From Heterocephalus glaber (lineage: Eukaryota; Chordata; Mammalia; Rodentia; Bathyergidae): a DNA stretch of 64,000 bases. The notes under the pieces were generated by a model. That model worked only from the letters and a program-made list of their open reading frames with translations. It was not told the origin of the DNA and did not search any database. The position numbers and the translations under genes are program-made. Location: NCBI RefSeq assembly GCF_000247695.1, contig NW_004624784.1, positions 5,668,655 through 5,732,654 of the forward strand, read 5' to 3'. Of the stretch, positions 46,991-59,400 are shown piece after piece; within the stretch, counting starts at the first letter, position 1; every line of letters begins with the position of its first letter.

Positions 46991-47267
46991 TGGATAGCAC
47001 TACACAATGGATGTCACAAACAAGTGACATTTATTATTATCTAAAGTTTAATATAGACACAGAAGTCCCTGAATGTTAGTTCTAGGTTGAGAGTCTCAAG
47101 CTAATTCTGAAGTTCCCTGCCCTCTAAACCTTGTGACAGGTACCAACTATGTCCTTGAAAGGAGGAGGGGAAGAATGGAGGAAGGAAGGAAGGAAAATAG
47201 GGAAAGGCAGAAAAGGAAAGATCCTTCCATCCACTTTTCTCAAACCATGCAAAAAAGCCTTAGAAAA

Positions 47268-47450
47268 TGAGTCAGCATGGCACAGGGGTGCACACCTGTA
47301 CTCCAGCTTCTTTGGAGGATGATAGAAAGTTGAGGCGTGCCTAGACAACTTAATGAGACCCCTTGAAATATAAATTAAGGAAGTCTGGAAATGTAGCTCA
47401 GTGGTAGAGCCCCTTGGATTCTATCTTCAGTATTCAAAGCAAAACAGAAG
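47268..47450 (+). mobile_element. Composite B1-ID SINE, diverged
   Basis: CAGCATGGCACAGGGGTGCA, CACCTGTACTCCAGCTTCTT and GACAACTTAATGAGACCCCT (B1), then GGAAATGTAGCTCAGTGGTA (ID). Confidence 0.75.
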
Positions 47451-48674
47451 AAGTCTGCCAGAGTGAAATGATAAGAATTCATATTCCTGTGTGTTAGATT
47501 TGAAAAGGTTTTGCTTTTCTGTGTGAGATAATCATTAAGGCATTGAAAGTTGTCTCCACAGTTCCAGTAATTAAACACTTGATGTTTTATCACTGAACAG
47601 CACCATAACTCAAAGATCAGAGCAGGAAGAGGACTGATGACAAATGAGAGGCTTATGTTGACACACAAAAATGCTTTATTAATCAGCAAAGGAATGGAAA
47701 AAATAAAATAGACGTGAAGTTTAATGGTATTTTTAGCAATTTACATTTCATAGAAATGTGCATAAGCAAGTGGCATTACTCAAGGGCTAGCCCCATCAGG
47801 TCAGGCCATCAGAAAGAGCTTTTTGTGTGTGCACTGTGTGTGGCAACAAAGGGAGAGAAATACACATTCATTTCTGGAGGAATATATGATGGCCACATTA
47901 AGATAGTAATACATTTTCTTTTAAGTCTTTTGGTTAGGAAGAAATATTAGGTTACATCCACAATGAATCCAAGGACAAGGTGAGAATATAATACTTAGAG
48001 AACATCAAGTGAGAATATATCCAGTGTCTCCTAGACTACTGCTATAGGCACATTGTTGCTCTGTAGAGTATATTAAGAGGAGTCAAGATAAAATTACAGC
48101 TGATACAGCATTTTTGTTATCTTGACAAAAGCATCAGCAGGACTTATCTTAAGCAAATACTAACAGTTTTCAAATGCTAATGAAATTATTTTCTTAGGAA
48201 AATGCAATAGGATAATTTTCAGGATAAGTAGTTTGACTATTGAGTCTTCTGATATTTGCTAAATAACTCTTATTAGGTATCAGGACTGTCTTCTAGTCTT
48301 GTGCACATAAATGCTTAGTTTCATAGGCAAGAATGGTTCTAGAATCACATTTTTCTCCATTTTAAGAGTTGTGATTTGGGGAATGTACAGGGAGAAGGAG
48401 GCAGGATGGCACTACAACTGATGGTAAACAGTCTTTGAGATCTACAAAGCCAGATTCCATGGTCAAGGGCTTTCTCAGATTATTTTAAAATACTAGAAGT
48501 GTTCAAGTGCTTATCAATAGTCTAATTTCTCAAGTTTTCTCTAAACCATACCCCACCTCCACCACTTCCCCACATGTTGAGTTTTATTCTTATCTGGCAA
48601 CTTAGCACCACTGAAATGTCATGTATGCAGGTTTTTGATATCTTTTAAGTTAATGAAATGAAAGGATTATTAAG

Positions 48675-48790
48675 CCAAATCTCCTTCTTTCCTCCTCTTA
48701 CTCTTTCTTCTCTCCCCACCTCTTTCTCCTCCTTTTTCTCTTCTTCTTTCTCCTCTGTATCTAGTCTTCTCCTCCTTCTCCTTCATCATA
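48675..48790. repeat. Polypyrimidine tract
   Basis: About 115 bases of mostly C and T (CTCCTTCTTTCCTCCTCTTA and similar), with scattered A and G. Confidence 0.9.
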
Positions 48791-48937
48791 ATGCACTTTG
48801 CTTTTTAGGAGTGATGGGAAAGGAAATATTAGAAAAGTACATGACAGCTTAATGAAGTTTTGAAAAAAGATGTCTGCACCAAAAATTCTTTCACAGAATG
48901 GCTGATTCGACTTGTCTTCCTACCTAAATTTTATTTT

Positions 48938-49317
48938 ATTTTTTATTTTTTCCATTAAGTTTATCGGTACATTTTAGGTATACAGTACAGTTACATTCAT
49001 CATTGGGATCTTGTAACTTTCATGATGTATCTTGGTTTTTATTTTTTCCCCCTTCCCCTGTCCTCCCTTCACCCCCTCCACCTTTCCCTATTTACAAAGA
49101 CTTTGTTTCCATTTTTTTCCTTTTCTTATATTTTTTCTTTACCCTCCTTTCCTTTCCCCTACCCCTCCTGCTTCCCCTACTCCTTTAGACCTTTTCTTCC
49201 TGTTTCACATTATCAATTATACGTTTTGGTCTTATTTACACTTTTAGTTTTTCACACCAGAGAAACTATTCAGTATTTACACATGTATGTCCTATTTATT
49301 TTACTTAAGAGTACGGC
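48938..49317 (-). mobile_element. 5'-truncated L1, 3' UTR only
   Basis: The minus strand ends with the same 3' UTR as the L1s at 1-2.36 and 49.57 kb (complement of ACTTTGTTTCCATTTTTTTC and CACACCAGAGAAACTATTCA). Target duplicates CCTAAATTTTATTTT (48923-48937) and CCTAGATTTTATTTT (49318-49332) agree at 14 of 15, an ordinary TPRT insertion truncated within the 3' UTR. Confidence 0.85.
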
Positions 49318-50130
49318 CCTAGATTTTATTTTTAGAAAATAAAATTAACCCGGCAACTGTGGCTTATTGCAGTCAGCTGGGGCATCCACTTCACAAGTAT
49401 ACTCTCATCACTAGTACATCCTTCTAAAACAATCTCTTGCTGTCACGGAGTTTGGATTTAACATCTTGAGTGCATTTTGAAAAAAATCTGTCACTGGCCT
49501 AAAATCTAGGATTAACTTTACTAGAAGACAGGGGTATATGTTTGAGAAGTTTCTACTTGGTTTTCTAAATTCTTTTTTAAATTCTATTGGTACATTTTAG
49601 GTATACAATATAATGACATTCATCACTGGAAATTTGCACCTTTACATGATCTCTCTTGGTTCTTATTTTTTCCCCATCACCCTACTCTCCTTTCAACCCC
49701 TTCACCCCTCCCTATTTACAAAGACTTTGTTTCCATTTTTCAATTTTTTCATATTAATTCTATTCCCTTCTTTCCTTTCTTCTGCCCCTTCCCCTTCCCC
49801 TTTGCCCCTTTTTTTCCTATTTCACATTATCTATTATACCTTTTAGTCCTTATTTATACTTTCAGTTTCTCACACTAGAGAAACTATTCGGTATTTACAC
49901 ATTTGTGTCCTATTTATTTCACTTAAGAGTATGGCCTCAATGTGCATCTATTTAGCTATAAATGTCTCTAATTTCTCATTCTTTATGGCTCAGTAGTACT
50001 CCATTTTATTTTTAAAAAACCCCACATTTTCTTTATCCAGTCTCCAGTTGATGGGCATTTGGGCTATTTCCAAGTTTTAGCTATTACAAACTGTGCTGCT
50101 GTGAACACGGGTGCACATATATCACTGTGC

Positions 50131-50190
50131 TATGATTCTTTTTTTTATTTTAATTTTTTAATTTTTATTTTTTTGTGGTATGATTCTTTT
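50131..50190. mobile_element. Tail-only retro-insertion in the L1, 12-bp TSD
   Basis: Identical TATGATTCTTTT at 50131-50142 and 50179-50190 flank 36 bp that are almost only T and A, ending in TTTTGTGG. In the minus sense this is CCAC followed by an A-rich tail. Confidence 0.75.
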
Positions 50191-50923
50191 AATTCTTTTG
50201 GGAAGATACCCAGCAGGGGGAATAGCTGGGTTAGATGGGACCCCTAACCCTAGTTTTTTGAGGTATCTCCATACTGATTTCCACAGTAGTTGCAAGAGTC
50301 TACACTCCCACCAGCAGTGGAGAAGGGTTCCTTTCTACCCACAGCCCTGCCAGCATTTGTTATTGGTTGACTTCTTGATGGTAGCCATTCTTTCTGGGGT
50401 GAGGTGGAATCTCAGTGCTGTCCTTATTTGCATCTCTGGAATGACCAGTGATGTTGAACATTTTTTCATATATTTATTTGGTATTTCTGCTTCTTTTGTC
50501 TGAGAAATGACTGTTCATTTCAGATGCCTATTTTGGGATTGGGTCTTTAAATTTGGGAGGTCTGATTTTTTTTAAGTTCTTTATAGATTCTAGATAATAG
50601 ACCTTTGTATGAGGAACAGCTGGTAAAATTCTTTTCCACATTGTGGGTTGTCTCCACACTGTTGGTGGTTTCTGTTGCTGTGCAGAAACTTTTTAATAAG
50701 ATGAGATCTTTGTGCTACTTCAAGTGCAATAGAGGTTTTATGAAATTTTTTCCTACACCAATATCTTCAAGAGTTCTACCTAACCTCTCTTCTAGCCACT
50801 TTAGTGTTTCTGATTTAATAATTAGATCTTTGGGCCATTTCCACTTTAGTTTAGTGCATGGTGACAAATACAGGTCTAGTTTTAATCTTTGGCAAGTTGA
50901 AACCCAGTTTTTCCAGCACCATT

Positions 50924-51021
50924 TTTTTTTTATATTTATTTTTTTGGTACTGGGGATCGAACTCAGGTCCTTGCACTTGCGAGGCAGGCAGTGGAACCAC
51001 TGAGCTAAATCCCCAGCACCC
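50924..51021 (-). mobile_element. ID SINE in the L1
   Basis: T run, TTTGGTACTGGGGATCGAAC, CTTGCACTTGCGAGGCAGGC, ACTGAGCTAAATCCCCAGCA. Target duplicates CCAGCACCATT (50913-50923) and CCAGCAACATT (51022-51032). Confidence 0.92.
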
Positions 51022-51753
51022 CCAGCAACATTTATTAAAGAAGTTATCTTTCCTCCAGTGAGGGTGTTTGGCTCCTTTGTCGAAGATGAGGTGGCTGAGC
51101 ATGTCTGGAGTTGTTTGTACATCTTCTAATCTGTTCCACTGGTCCTCAAGTCTGTTTCTTTGCCAGAACCATGCTGTTTTTAATCACAGTAGCTATGTAG
51201 TTTAGTTTCAAGTTGGGGATTGTGATACCCCCAACCTTGTCTTTGTTGCCTAGAATTGCTTTTGCTATTCTAGATCTTTTCTGGTTCCAAATGAAATTTT
51301 GGATTTTTTTCTGTAGTTCTGTGAAATATACTGTTGGAATTTCAATTGGGATTGCATTGAATCTTTATAGCAGTTTTGGAAGTATGGCCATTTTCACTCT
51401 ATGTTCTTCCCACCCAAGAACAAGGTGTTTCTTTCCATTTTCTGATATCCTTTTCGATCTCTTTTTTGAAAGTGCTGTAGTTTTGAAAGTAGAAGTCTTT
51501 TACTTCCTTCATTATATTGATTCCTAGGTATTTCATTTTTTGAATGCTATTGTGAAAGGTGCTGTTTCCCCTGTTCCTCTTTTGTTGAGCCTGTTGTTCC
51601 TGTAGAGGAAAGCTATTGATTTTTGTGTGTTGACCTTGTATCCAGCTACTCTACTGAATTTGGTTAAGTTTAGAGGACTTTTGGTGGAGTTCTTGGGGTC
51701 TTCTATATAGAGTATCATTCTGCAAATAATGACAATTTAAGTTCTTCATTTCT

Positions 51754-51840
51754 TTTTTTTTTTGGTACTGGGGAATCGAACTCGGGTCCTTGTGCTTGTG
51801 CAGCAAGTGGCAAAACCACTGAGCTAAATCCCCGGCCCCA
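51754..51840 (-). mobile_element. ID SINE in the L1
   Basis: TTTGGTACTGGGGAATCGAA, CCTTGTGCTTGTGCAGCAAG, ACTGAGCTAAATCCCCGGCC. The target duplicate TTCTTCATTTCT is present on both sides (51742-51753 and 51843-51854). Confidence 0.93.
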
Positions 51841-53384
51841 ACTTCTTCATTTCTTATCTTTATTCCTTTTATTTCTTTCTCTTGTGTAATTTTAGTGGCT
51901 AATGTTTCCAAAAGTATATCAAACAGGGGTGGTGATAGCAGACATCCTTACCTTGTTCCTGATTTTAGTGTGAAGGATTTCAGTTTCTGACCTTTTAGTA
52001 TGATACTGGCTGTTGGGTTTTCATAAATGGCTTTTATCAGACTGAGGTAGAGACTGTCTATTCCAATTTTTGTAGGGTTTTTATCATGAATGTGTGTTGG
52101 ATTTTGTCGAATAACTTTACTGCATCTATTGAGATGATCATATGGTTTTTGTCCTCGGCTCTATTAATATAGTGTATGGCATTCATTGATTTGCATATGT
52201 TGAACCATCTCTGCATCTCTGGAATGAGTCCCACTTGGTTAGGGTGTTTGATCTTCTTGATGATCTTCTGCATTTTGTTTCCCAGTATCTTATTGAGTAC
52301 TTTTGCATCTATGTTCATTATATAGTTCTCTTTTTTGGTTGGGACATTCTCTGCTTTTGGGATCAAGGTGATGCTTGCTTCCAGGAATGAATTTGGAGTA
52401 TTGCTTCCCTTTTAATTTCATTAAAGAGTTTAAACAGTAGTGGCAATATTTCTTTACCATTGCATCATTTCTTGTGTTCAGAGTGGTGGCCTTCTGGATC
52501 CTTGCACTGGGCTGTTGTCTGGACAGGGTTCTGACTGGGGCCTGTGCATACGTGGAATGGTATCTAGGCATGCCTCTGGCTAGGGCCTTCCCTCCTATGT
52601 AGCTATTGTCTGGGAGGGCCTTTGTCTGGGGGCTGTGCACCTCATTTGCTGGTGTCTGAGCAGGCTTCTGGCTAGGGTCTGCATGTACTTACCTACTTAT
52701 GGATGGTATCAGGGTGGGCCTCTGGGTGTTGCTTGTGGGCCTGTGCAGCTCTTTTCCAGGTGGGTGTTTTGGCTGGGGCCTGTAGGCCCAAGGGGTTAGG
52801 GTCAGGGTGGGGCCCTGGCTGGACCTGCCTGTTGCCATGCTGCTCTGGTCCAGGGTTTCCTAAATTCTAAAATGTGCCTGCCCATACAATTAGGTGCTAT
52901 ATGTAGTCACACATGTTTTGTTTCACATTCAGAATATTATCATTGAAATGAACCTTCATGGTTTCTGGGTTTTTGGTTTCACTGACCAGTAAATTTTTTA
53001 AAATTTTGGATTACTGGGGAAAAAAGTTGCCAGTTTAAAATTTTGTCAGTTAGGAACATTAAACCAAACTGAATAATCTCCACCCTCTAAATATTCACAT
53101 ACTACTATTCTATTTTAATTTTTTTTTAAAGGATAACATCATAGAAAGATATACTGTCTCAGAATAGTTTCACAAGAAAAAAATTCTTGCAAAACATGTC
53201 CCCTCCCTTTCCACACCCTCAGACACTTGGGAAGTGTGGATTTCATCCACCCATGCAGCTAATGTTGTACAAGGTTCCATCCAATATCAAAGAGTTTTAT
53301 GTGCAATGATTTTAAAGAGAGGACATAATATTTCTGTATAGGTATTTTAGTTCTCATGATTATATGAAAACATTACTAAATTTT

Positions 53385-53443
53385 GGGAATATAAAGATAC
53401 AAGACAGTCCTTTCCTTCAGAGTTCACAATCTAATGTGAGAGG

Positions 53444-53481
<38 letters not shown>

Positions 53482-53660
53482 CACAATTAAAATTATATAT
53501 ACACATATATATGCAATTAAAATTTATGTTGTAAGAGCAAGAACAAATTTCAGCATACTTATGGGGCACTAGGGATTGGGGTGAGGGTGCCTGGTTTAGT
53601 AAGACTTTCAGGAAGTATCTCTTTAGCTAAGGTAAGTGTAGGGAGATGAGAGAAGTCCCT
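53385..53660 (+). mobile_element. Possible L2-like relic with an (AT)n microsatellite
   Basis: GTCCTTTCCTTCAGAGTTCA, CAATCTAATGTGAGAGGCAT, and TAAGACTTTCAGGAAGTATC with TCTTTAGCTAAGGTAAGTG follow the same relic order as 39.64 kb. AT units at 53448-53478. Confidence 0.35.
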
Positions 53661-53689
53661 ACATAAAGAATAGTTTGTGTAAATAATGG

Positions 53690-53900
53690 TCAACACTACT
53701 TTTGGAGCTTACTATCCGCCAGGAACTTTATATGCATTGTCCCACCTATTCCTTGTACCAATTCTAAGAAGTAGATATTAATGCTTATATTTTGCTGAAG
53801 CTCAGAGAGAGACCTTAAGTACCTGCCCTCAATGCCACTTAGCTAAAGAAAGTAGAAACATTGGAAATTAAGCCAATTAAACTTATCCCAATACTCATGC
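53690..53900 (-). mobile_element. MIR SINE
   Basis: GCCAGGAACTTTATATGCAT, ATTCTAAGAAGTAGATATTA and GAAGCTCAGAGAGAGACCTT are antisense MIR in order. Confidence 0.65.
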
Positions 53901-54164
53901 TTGTAGTAGTTATGCTATATAGTTTAAGCATGATGTATTAAGGTTTTATACAGTTTTTGAAAACCCTAAGCTACGTTTCCCACTTCTATACTGGGTAGTT
54001 GGTCTTCAGTATAGAAAACAGACTCTGTGTTAATTGCCATCAAATGCATTGTATCAGGACAAGTCTAGGTAACTGATATTGCAGAAAACTTTCATGGACT
54101 GAAAGTGAAATTTCAAAATGATAAAGTTTGACTTGTCTTCAACATTTGATAGAGTTTTAAAATT

Positions 54165-54390
54165 TTTTAGTTTTTGTAGTAAATTGCACACAACACAAAT
54201 CATCAAACACTAACCATTTTTAATTGAATAGTTCAGTGGCATTAAATATATCTACGTCATTCTACAACCACTACCGCCATACATCTCCAGAACTGTTTTC
54301 ATCTTGTAAAATTTAAACTCTGTACTTATTAAACAATAAATCTTCATTCCTCTATCTCCCAAGATCCTGGCAACTACTTGCTGTAAAGAA
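54165..54390 (-). mobile_element. Old L1 3' UTR fragment
   Basis: GTTCAGTGGCATTAAATATA, TCATTCTACAACCACTACCG and ATCCTGGCAACTACTT, the antisense L1M 3' end motif also seen near 3.85-3.99 kb. Confidence 0.65.
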
Positions 54391-55445
54391 TAAAGAATAA
54401 AGAATCATTACTGAAAACAAACAAACTAGTACAAAGGTGACATAGTCAAACAATAACAAAAAAGTCCATTTTAACTTTGCCATGTGGATATCTGTTTAAT
54501 TCTATTTGGGATTGAAGAATGGATGCTATGTCATTTCCAAATTCAAGTCACCTATAAATTATTGTTTTGTATGTGTCTTGGTCATCTATTTATGGATACA
54601 TAGGGCTGAAGAAATGCCCTGGGGGACTTCTTTGATTCTTTACCCAGATGCTTTGCCAGGAAAATCACAGAAGTTCAAGGTCTTTAGAAAAGCCAATGCT
54701 CACAAGCTAATTTGTGGAAGAATCGCTCAAGGATTATTGGCCTCCCTGCAGGATGACAGACCTAATCAAGGCAGATGCATCATCTTGTTTGGAGGCAGGA
54801 TGACCTTTTTATCTTCTTTGTGTCCTTCGAGGCACCTTGAACAGTGCCTGCCTTACACTAGATGTTCAGAAGGATGCTTATTAAATCAAAATGAATTATA
54901 ATTAAACACAGACTAGGAACCATAACTGTTACTGGCATAGAAAAGCAGGGTAACTTTCTCCGACTTATTTTGTCATTACATTCTTTGTAGTGATAATGCC
55001 TAAAACTCTTAAAACCAGAGAATCTTCATATTATTTCTTAGAAACAACAAGAAGAGAATGAGTGAAACTGCATCTCCCTCTATAGAAAGTGTTAGATGAA
55101 GAAATGTATCAAGGAAAAAGTGAATGCGATAGAGTTTCAGATAGGTAAAGAAAATGAAAAAAATACAGGAAGCCAATAGTGTTAGAAATGTTGCTGGAGA
55201 GCTTTTTCTGTTTCTATTCATATTGTGACAAGTATGTTGCAGGGCCAAGGGTAAGGGCTGAGTTTTGGAGACTTCTCTCAGTAAGATGCTGATCTATTAA
55301 CTTGCTCCTATCGAATTTGCTAATTTAATTGATTATTGTGGGCCTGCTCAATCTCATCCCCAAGGTTACAAGAGACCTTGTAGCCTGTTGTTGACCAGAT
55401 TCACGATGGTTTTAAACCTGTCGATCATATCTGTCTTTTAAAAAC

Positions 55446-55608
55446 TTAATAGAGCCAGGCATGGCAGTACATCCCTGTAAACTCAGAAGGCTGAGGCAGG
55501 AGGATCACTGTGAGTTTGAGGCTATCCTGGGCTACATACTGAGTTCAAGACCAGCCTGAACTACACAGTGAGATCCTGTCTCAAAAAAATAACAAAAAAT
55601 ATTTAATA
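55446..55608 (+). mobile_element. B1 SINE
   Basis: GCCAGGCATGGCAGTACATC, GGCTGAGGCAGGAGGATCAC, GAGTTCAAGACCAGCCTGAA and GTGAGATCCTGTCTCAAAAA give a complete B1 with an A-rich tail and no ID part. Flanks AACTTAATAG and ATATTTAATAG suggest an old target duplication. Confidence 0.85.
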
Positions 55609-55654
55609 GGCATATTAGAAACCTTTATCCAACAATTAAAGAGAATATACAATC

Positions 55655-56255
55655 AATTTTTGTTATTCATGGTAGTTATGTCCTATAAAGTCGCCATGAA
55701 CTTTGGGTTAGTTAATAATGAATCACTGGGTCATAGAGGAAATACAAAGTTAAGTTCTTATAAATCTCTCATCATAACACATTCAACCAATCAATACTTT
55801 GTTTTATGCTATTTTTGTTTCAAGATACTTTACTCAGTATATGTTGTTGATTCATTAACATTGAGTTCATGGCCAACTAGCACGATAAATCATACCTGGA
55901 AGAGGTTTATTTAACACACACATTTGCTCTGTAAGGCACAGACTCCTTGTATTTAGGATACTATACTTTGAGTCATTTTAGATAGCAAAGTCACCACAAA
56001 AAAACACAAAAATGCAAAATCACAGTATTGAATTGATTGTGAAAAGGATACTTTTATAGTATAGAACTGAAACAAAAAGGCAGGGGTCACTTCATTTGCC
56101 CTTAGCTGGGAATGTGTGCATGAGGCAACCCAAATTTTTCACTGTTCTGCACATATACTCAAATAGTTGTGAATGTACTGATGTTGGTGTCTCAGAGATC
56201 TTAGTACATTGCTGAGTTCATGAGTAGGAAATCTGCAAATAATGATCAGCTATAT
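55655..56255 (+). mobile_element. Tigger-group DNA transposon relic
   Basis: TTGTTATTCATGGTAGTTAT, GTCCTATAAAGTCGCCATGA, TTGTTGATTCATTAACATTG, CTCATGGCCAACTAG-like text, and CATGAGTAGGAAATCTGCAA with AATAATGATCA at the right end. The ends are imperfect complements. No transposase remains. Confidence 0.65.
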
Positions 56256-56999
56256 TTTCCTCAAGTACATACAGAGCGTTTTCAAATCTCTGCAACAGCA
56301 CAGAAGGGGAAAAAACCATAGCTATCAAAGGATCAGTATCATAAGGATTACATTGGATGTCTACAACATAAAGTAGAAACTAACCTTGCTCCCCACCAAA
56401 TCCTTAGGACTGAATAAAAATGGTAATAATTTAATTTTTAACTATACTTTCAGATGCTTGCTGTAGACAGAGTTATTGACCCACTGTGCTTATCAGAGGA
56501 AGTTCCTGATCAAAGATTTCCCTTAATCCTTCTGAGGCTGGAGATGAGTAGTTGTGAGGTTTCTTAGTTTCTAAAGGAGCTGACTCTGGTTTTAAACTGC
56601 AGCAAATGCACAGCTATAGGCCTTGACTAAACTGCCTCAGGCAGCTTTCTGAGCCATGCTTAGGATGGCATCACTCAAACTGGTGGGAATGTTGAGCTCT
56701 GCCTTTGAGGCCTGAGCAATGATAGTGGGATATGGGACTTGGGCAGCCAGCTGGGGAACAGCCCAATCATACTATCTTGAATGTTGATATCTTTTGATCA
56801 GAGTCCCCAGCTTTTCTTTGCTGTCTTATAATACTTTAAAAACTTAGATTATTATGAAAATTTCCAACTTAAAATAATGTCAACTAATTTTAAATGCTTT
56901 TAAAACACTGTATCGGAGACCATTTGTTTGGTATGCATGATTTGGGAGCCAATGTGTATAGCTCCCGCACTATGTTGTTAAGATGGAGTGGGAAAGGCC

Positions 57000-57085
57000 A
57001 CATTTGTCCTGCTTACTGCTGCCTCCCTGCACTTAACACAACGTCTAACATAGAGTAGGGACTCAATGCTTGTTAAAAGATAGAC
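57000..57085 (+). mobile_element. Possible MIR 3' fragment
   Basis: AACGTCTAACATAGAGTAGG and GACTCAATGCTTGTTAA resemble the MIR 3' end (CCTGGCACATAGTAAGCGCT, then CAATAAATG). Confidence 0.35.
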
Positions 57086-57684
57086 AAATCATTCCTGTGC
57101 CACTGTCAAAGAGATGAGGGGAGTTTAACTGAGTCCCTTGAAAACATCCTTTTCTCTTTTAGGTGTTTACAAACTATTTCTTTATCAGTCCAGGAATCAT
57201 AGCCAGCAACAGAATCACTTTCCTCTTTTGGAGACTATAATACTACTTAACAGATAACTGTTCTAGTCTTCTAAGACCCTTTGTCAACATCTTTTTAGAA
57301 ATCACTAGTTTGGATACAATAATTTTGTTTGCAATATTTCTGAGTTCCCTTGTTTTAATCTACTGAGGTTCTTGTACTCACCGGAAACAGATAATTACTT
57401 ACATTCTACATTCATCTCACCCCTTTATTCTATCCCTTTCAACAAGAAGATATTTATCCTTGAAAAGACAGAAGTAAAACAGAAATTGAGCTCTATTTTC
57501 TCTTTTTTACCCATTAGCATTACACCATCATTCCTAAGTTAATCCCTGAAATTGGTAGTATTAATTACCCATAACAATAAATTCCAAAGAATAATCATGT
57601 ATGTGGCCTGGAATTGTCATTGCAACTTAGCAAAGTAATATTCTGGATAAAATTTGAATATAAAACATATAGGCCACATGGTTT

Positions 57685-57950
57685 CATTAATTTATTCAAC
57701 AACAGTGTACTGATCATCTGTTATATGTAAGGAAATATGTTAGGTGCTCTAGACAAAGAATTATGTTTCTGACCCAGAGGAGCTTATGATTTACGTGGCA
57801 GGGAGGGAGTACAATGGGGAGTTGGAGATGTAGGATAATTATTAGGTGATACAGCATTAGAAAAGAAGGTGGTGATTGTTAGGAGTCAAAATTTTTAAAT
57901 TATTTCATTATTTGAAAGGGTTATAGCCATAGTAGATCGAAGAATACTTT
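57685..57950 (+). mobile_element. L2-like relic
   Basis: ACTGATCATCTGTTATATGT, GTTAGGTGCTCTAGACAAAG, CCAGAGGAGCTTATGATTTA follow the same relic order as 39.64 kb. Confidence 0.4.
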
Positions 57951-58254
57951 ACAGGGATTATATCTTGAATTTAGGAAAACGTTATAGTCTCTTTCTATGT
58001 AACATGACACCTCAGTAAAATTATCTGGTCAGCAAAACTCAGAAACATGGACTGAACATAATATAGTGAGGTAACATTTGCAGTTGGTTTAATAACAGGG
58101 TGATTAATTCCTAAGTACTAACACGAAGGAATGTGTTTCATGGTGCCACGGGGCTCTGTTGTTGATGCTGTCCTTTTCAATAAACTTGGTGAAGATGTGG
58201 CTCTACAGATGATACAAATCTGAGAGGGATAAGGAGGGCCAGGAGCCACACTTA

Positions 58255-58410
58255 AAAATTAAAGCCAGGATAGAAGGACTAGAAGGAGGATAAGGGAGGG
58301 TAGATATGAGAAAAGCACATTACACGCACGCATGGAAATGCTACAGTGAAACCCATTCATTTATACAGCTAATATACATTAATAATTACACTAAAACATT
58401 TAAAACAATG
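58255..58410 (+). mobile_element. L1 3' UTR terminal fragment
   Basis: GAAAAGCACATTACACGCAC, GCATGGAAATGCTACAGTGA and AACCCATTCATTTATACAGC match the terminal 3' UTR type seen at 32.23-32.30 kb. Confidence 0.6.
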
Positions 58411-58436
58411 CTAAACTTAAAGCAGATGTAACATGA

Positions 58437-58745
58437 GTTTTGTGTCCCTTATCTTAAATGTTTAAGACCAGAAGTGTTTCAAATTTTGGACTTTTTAAAA
58501 AAAGATTTTGGAATATTTTTTCATACATAATAAGATATCTTAGAAATGGGATCCAACTTTAAACACAAAATTAATTTATGTTTCTTATACCCCTAATAAA
58601 CACAGCCTGAAGATAATTTTATACAATATTTTTAGTGTGCTTTGTTTTGGCTGCAACCTATTGCATGAGCTAGGGTGTGAAATTTTCTATTTGTGGTATT
58701 GTATTGTGCTCAAAATGTTAAGGATGTTTAATTTGTAAAGAAAAA
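58437..58745. mobile_element. MER2-type palindromic Tigger-family element
   Basis: TGTCCCTTATCTTAAATGTT, GACCAGAAGTGTTTCAAATT, AATAAGATATCTTAGAAATG, ACACAGCCTGAAGATAATTT and GTGAAATTTTCTATTTGTGG. The best preserved of the three copies here. Confidence 0.65.
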
Positions 58746-59144
58746 ACTCCACATTTTCAAAAAAATAGATTTCACAGTACAGGAAACACAAGACTTGACT
58801 GAACAACAATTTACATGCCAAAATCCAGAAATTTTAGATGACCCAAAGCTCAATTTTATCAAGATTCATGTGGCTGGTAAACATTTAGTGGATTGTTATG
58901 CTACACTGATCAAAGTGCAACACGAAGTGCTTGTTTCTATTGCTAATTTAGCAAATACCAAACTATATTAAAATTATTCATTTAGTACATCTCCTACTAG
59001 ATTGTGAAATTCTTGAATATGGGGACTGTAGCTTGTTTATTTACATACTCCCAGGATTTAGCTCAGTTCTTGGAACATAGTAAAAGTTCAAGAAACAATA
59101 TAGAATGACTGATGAATAATCACGTGTACAGGCTGTGCTAATTA

Positions 59145-59400
59145 GAATCTTTAATCCTATCAATGTATTTACTGAGGAAAGTACTATTATTATTTCTATT
59201 TGATGGATGAGGAAACTAAGGCCCCAAAATATGGCCTATGAAGTAGGGGCTAAAGTACACAAAAACTTCCAAGATGTCACTATAAAACGTTTCAGACTTC
59301 TCTCTTCTAGGCATTAAAGAAACAAAATGACTTGTCCAAAGTCACATATTTACAAGTGCCAGAGCTCAGAACTGAACCTCTCAGGTTAAGAGCTTAAATT
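59145..59400 (-). mobile_element. MIR SINE interrupted by an insertion
   Basis: GATGGATGAGGAAACTAAGG (59200) and GACTTGTCCAAAGTCACATA (59330) are adjacent in antisense MIR but lie over 100 bases apart here. About 90 bases of unknown text separate them. Confidence 0.55.

Larger units (their letters stand above)
49574..52853 (-). mobile_element. Young L1 with the 5' UTR joined directly to ORF2; 15-bp target duplication
   Basis: The minus strand begins with a GC-rich 5' UTR (52853 to about 52480) and then, without ORF1 or endonuclease, continues at the RT part of ORF2 from about 52465 (ATTGCCACTACTGTTTAAAC). It runs on through [44 protein letters not shown]-adjacent C-terminal text and the 3' UTR. 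Target duplicates GGTTTCCTAAATTCT (52854-52868) and GGTTTTCTAAATTCT (49559-49573) agree at 14 of 15, so both outer ends belong to one insertion. It carries two IDs and one A-tail-like insertion. Frames are broken; it is inactive. Confidence 0.88.

Noticed and set aside
54506..54901. Plus-strand 131-codon open frame
   Set aside because: No recognisable domain; its end overlaps text resembling an ancient repeat 3' end. Judged as chance.
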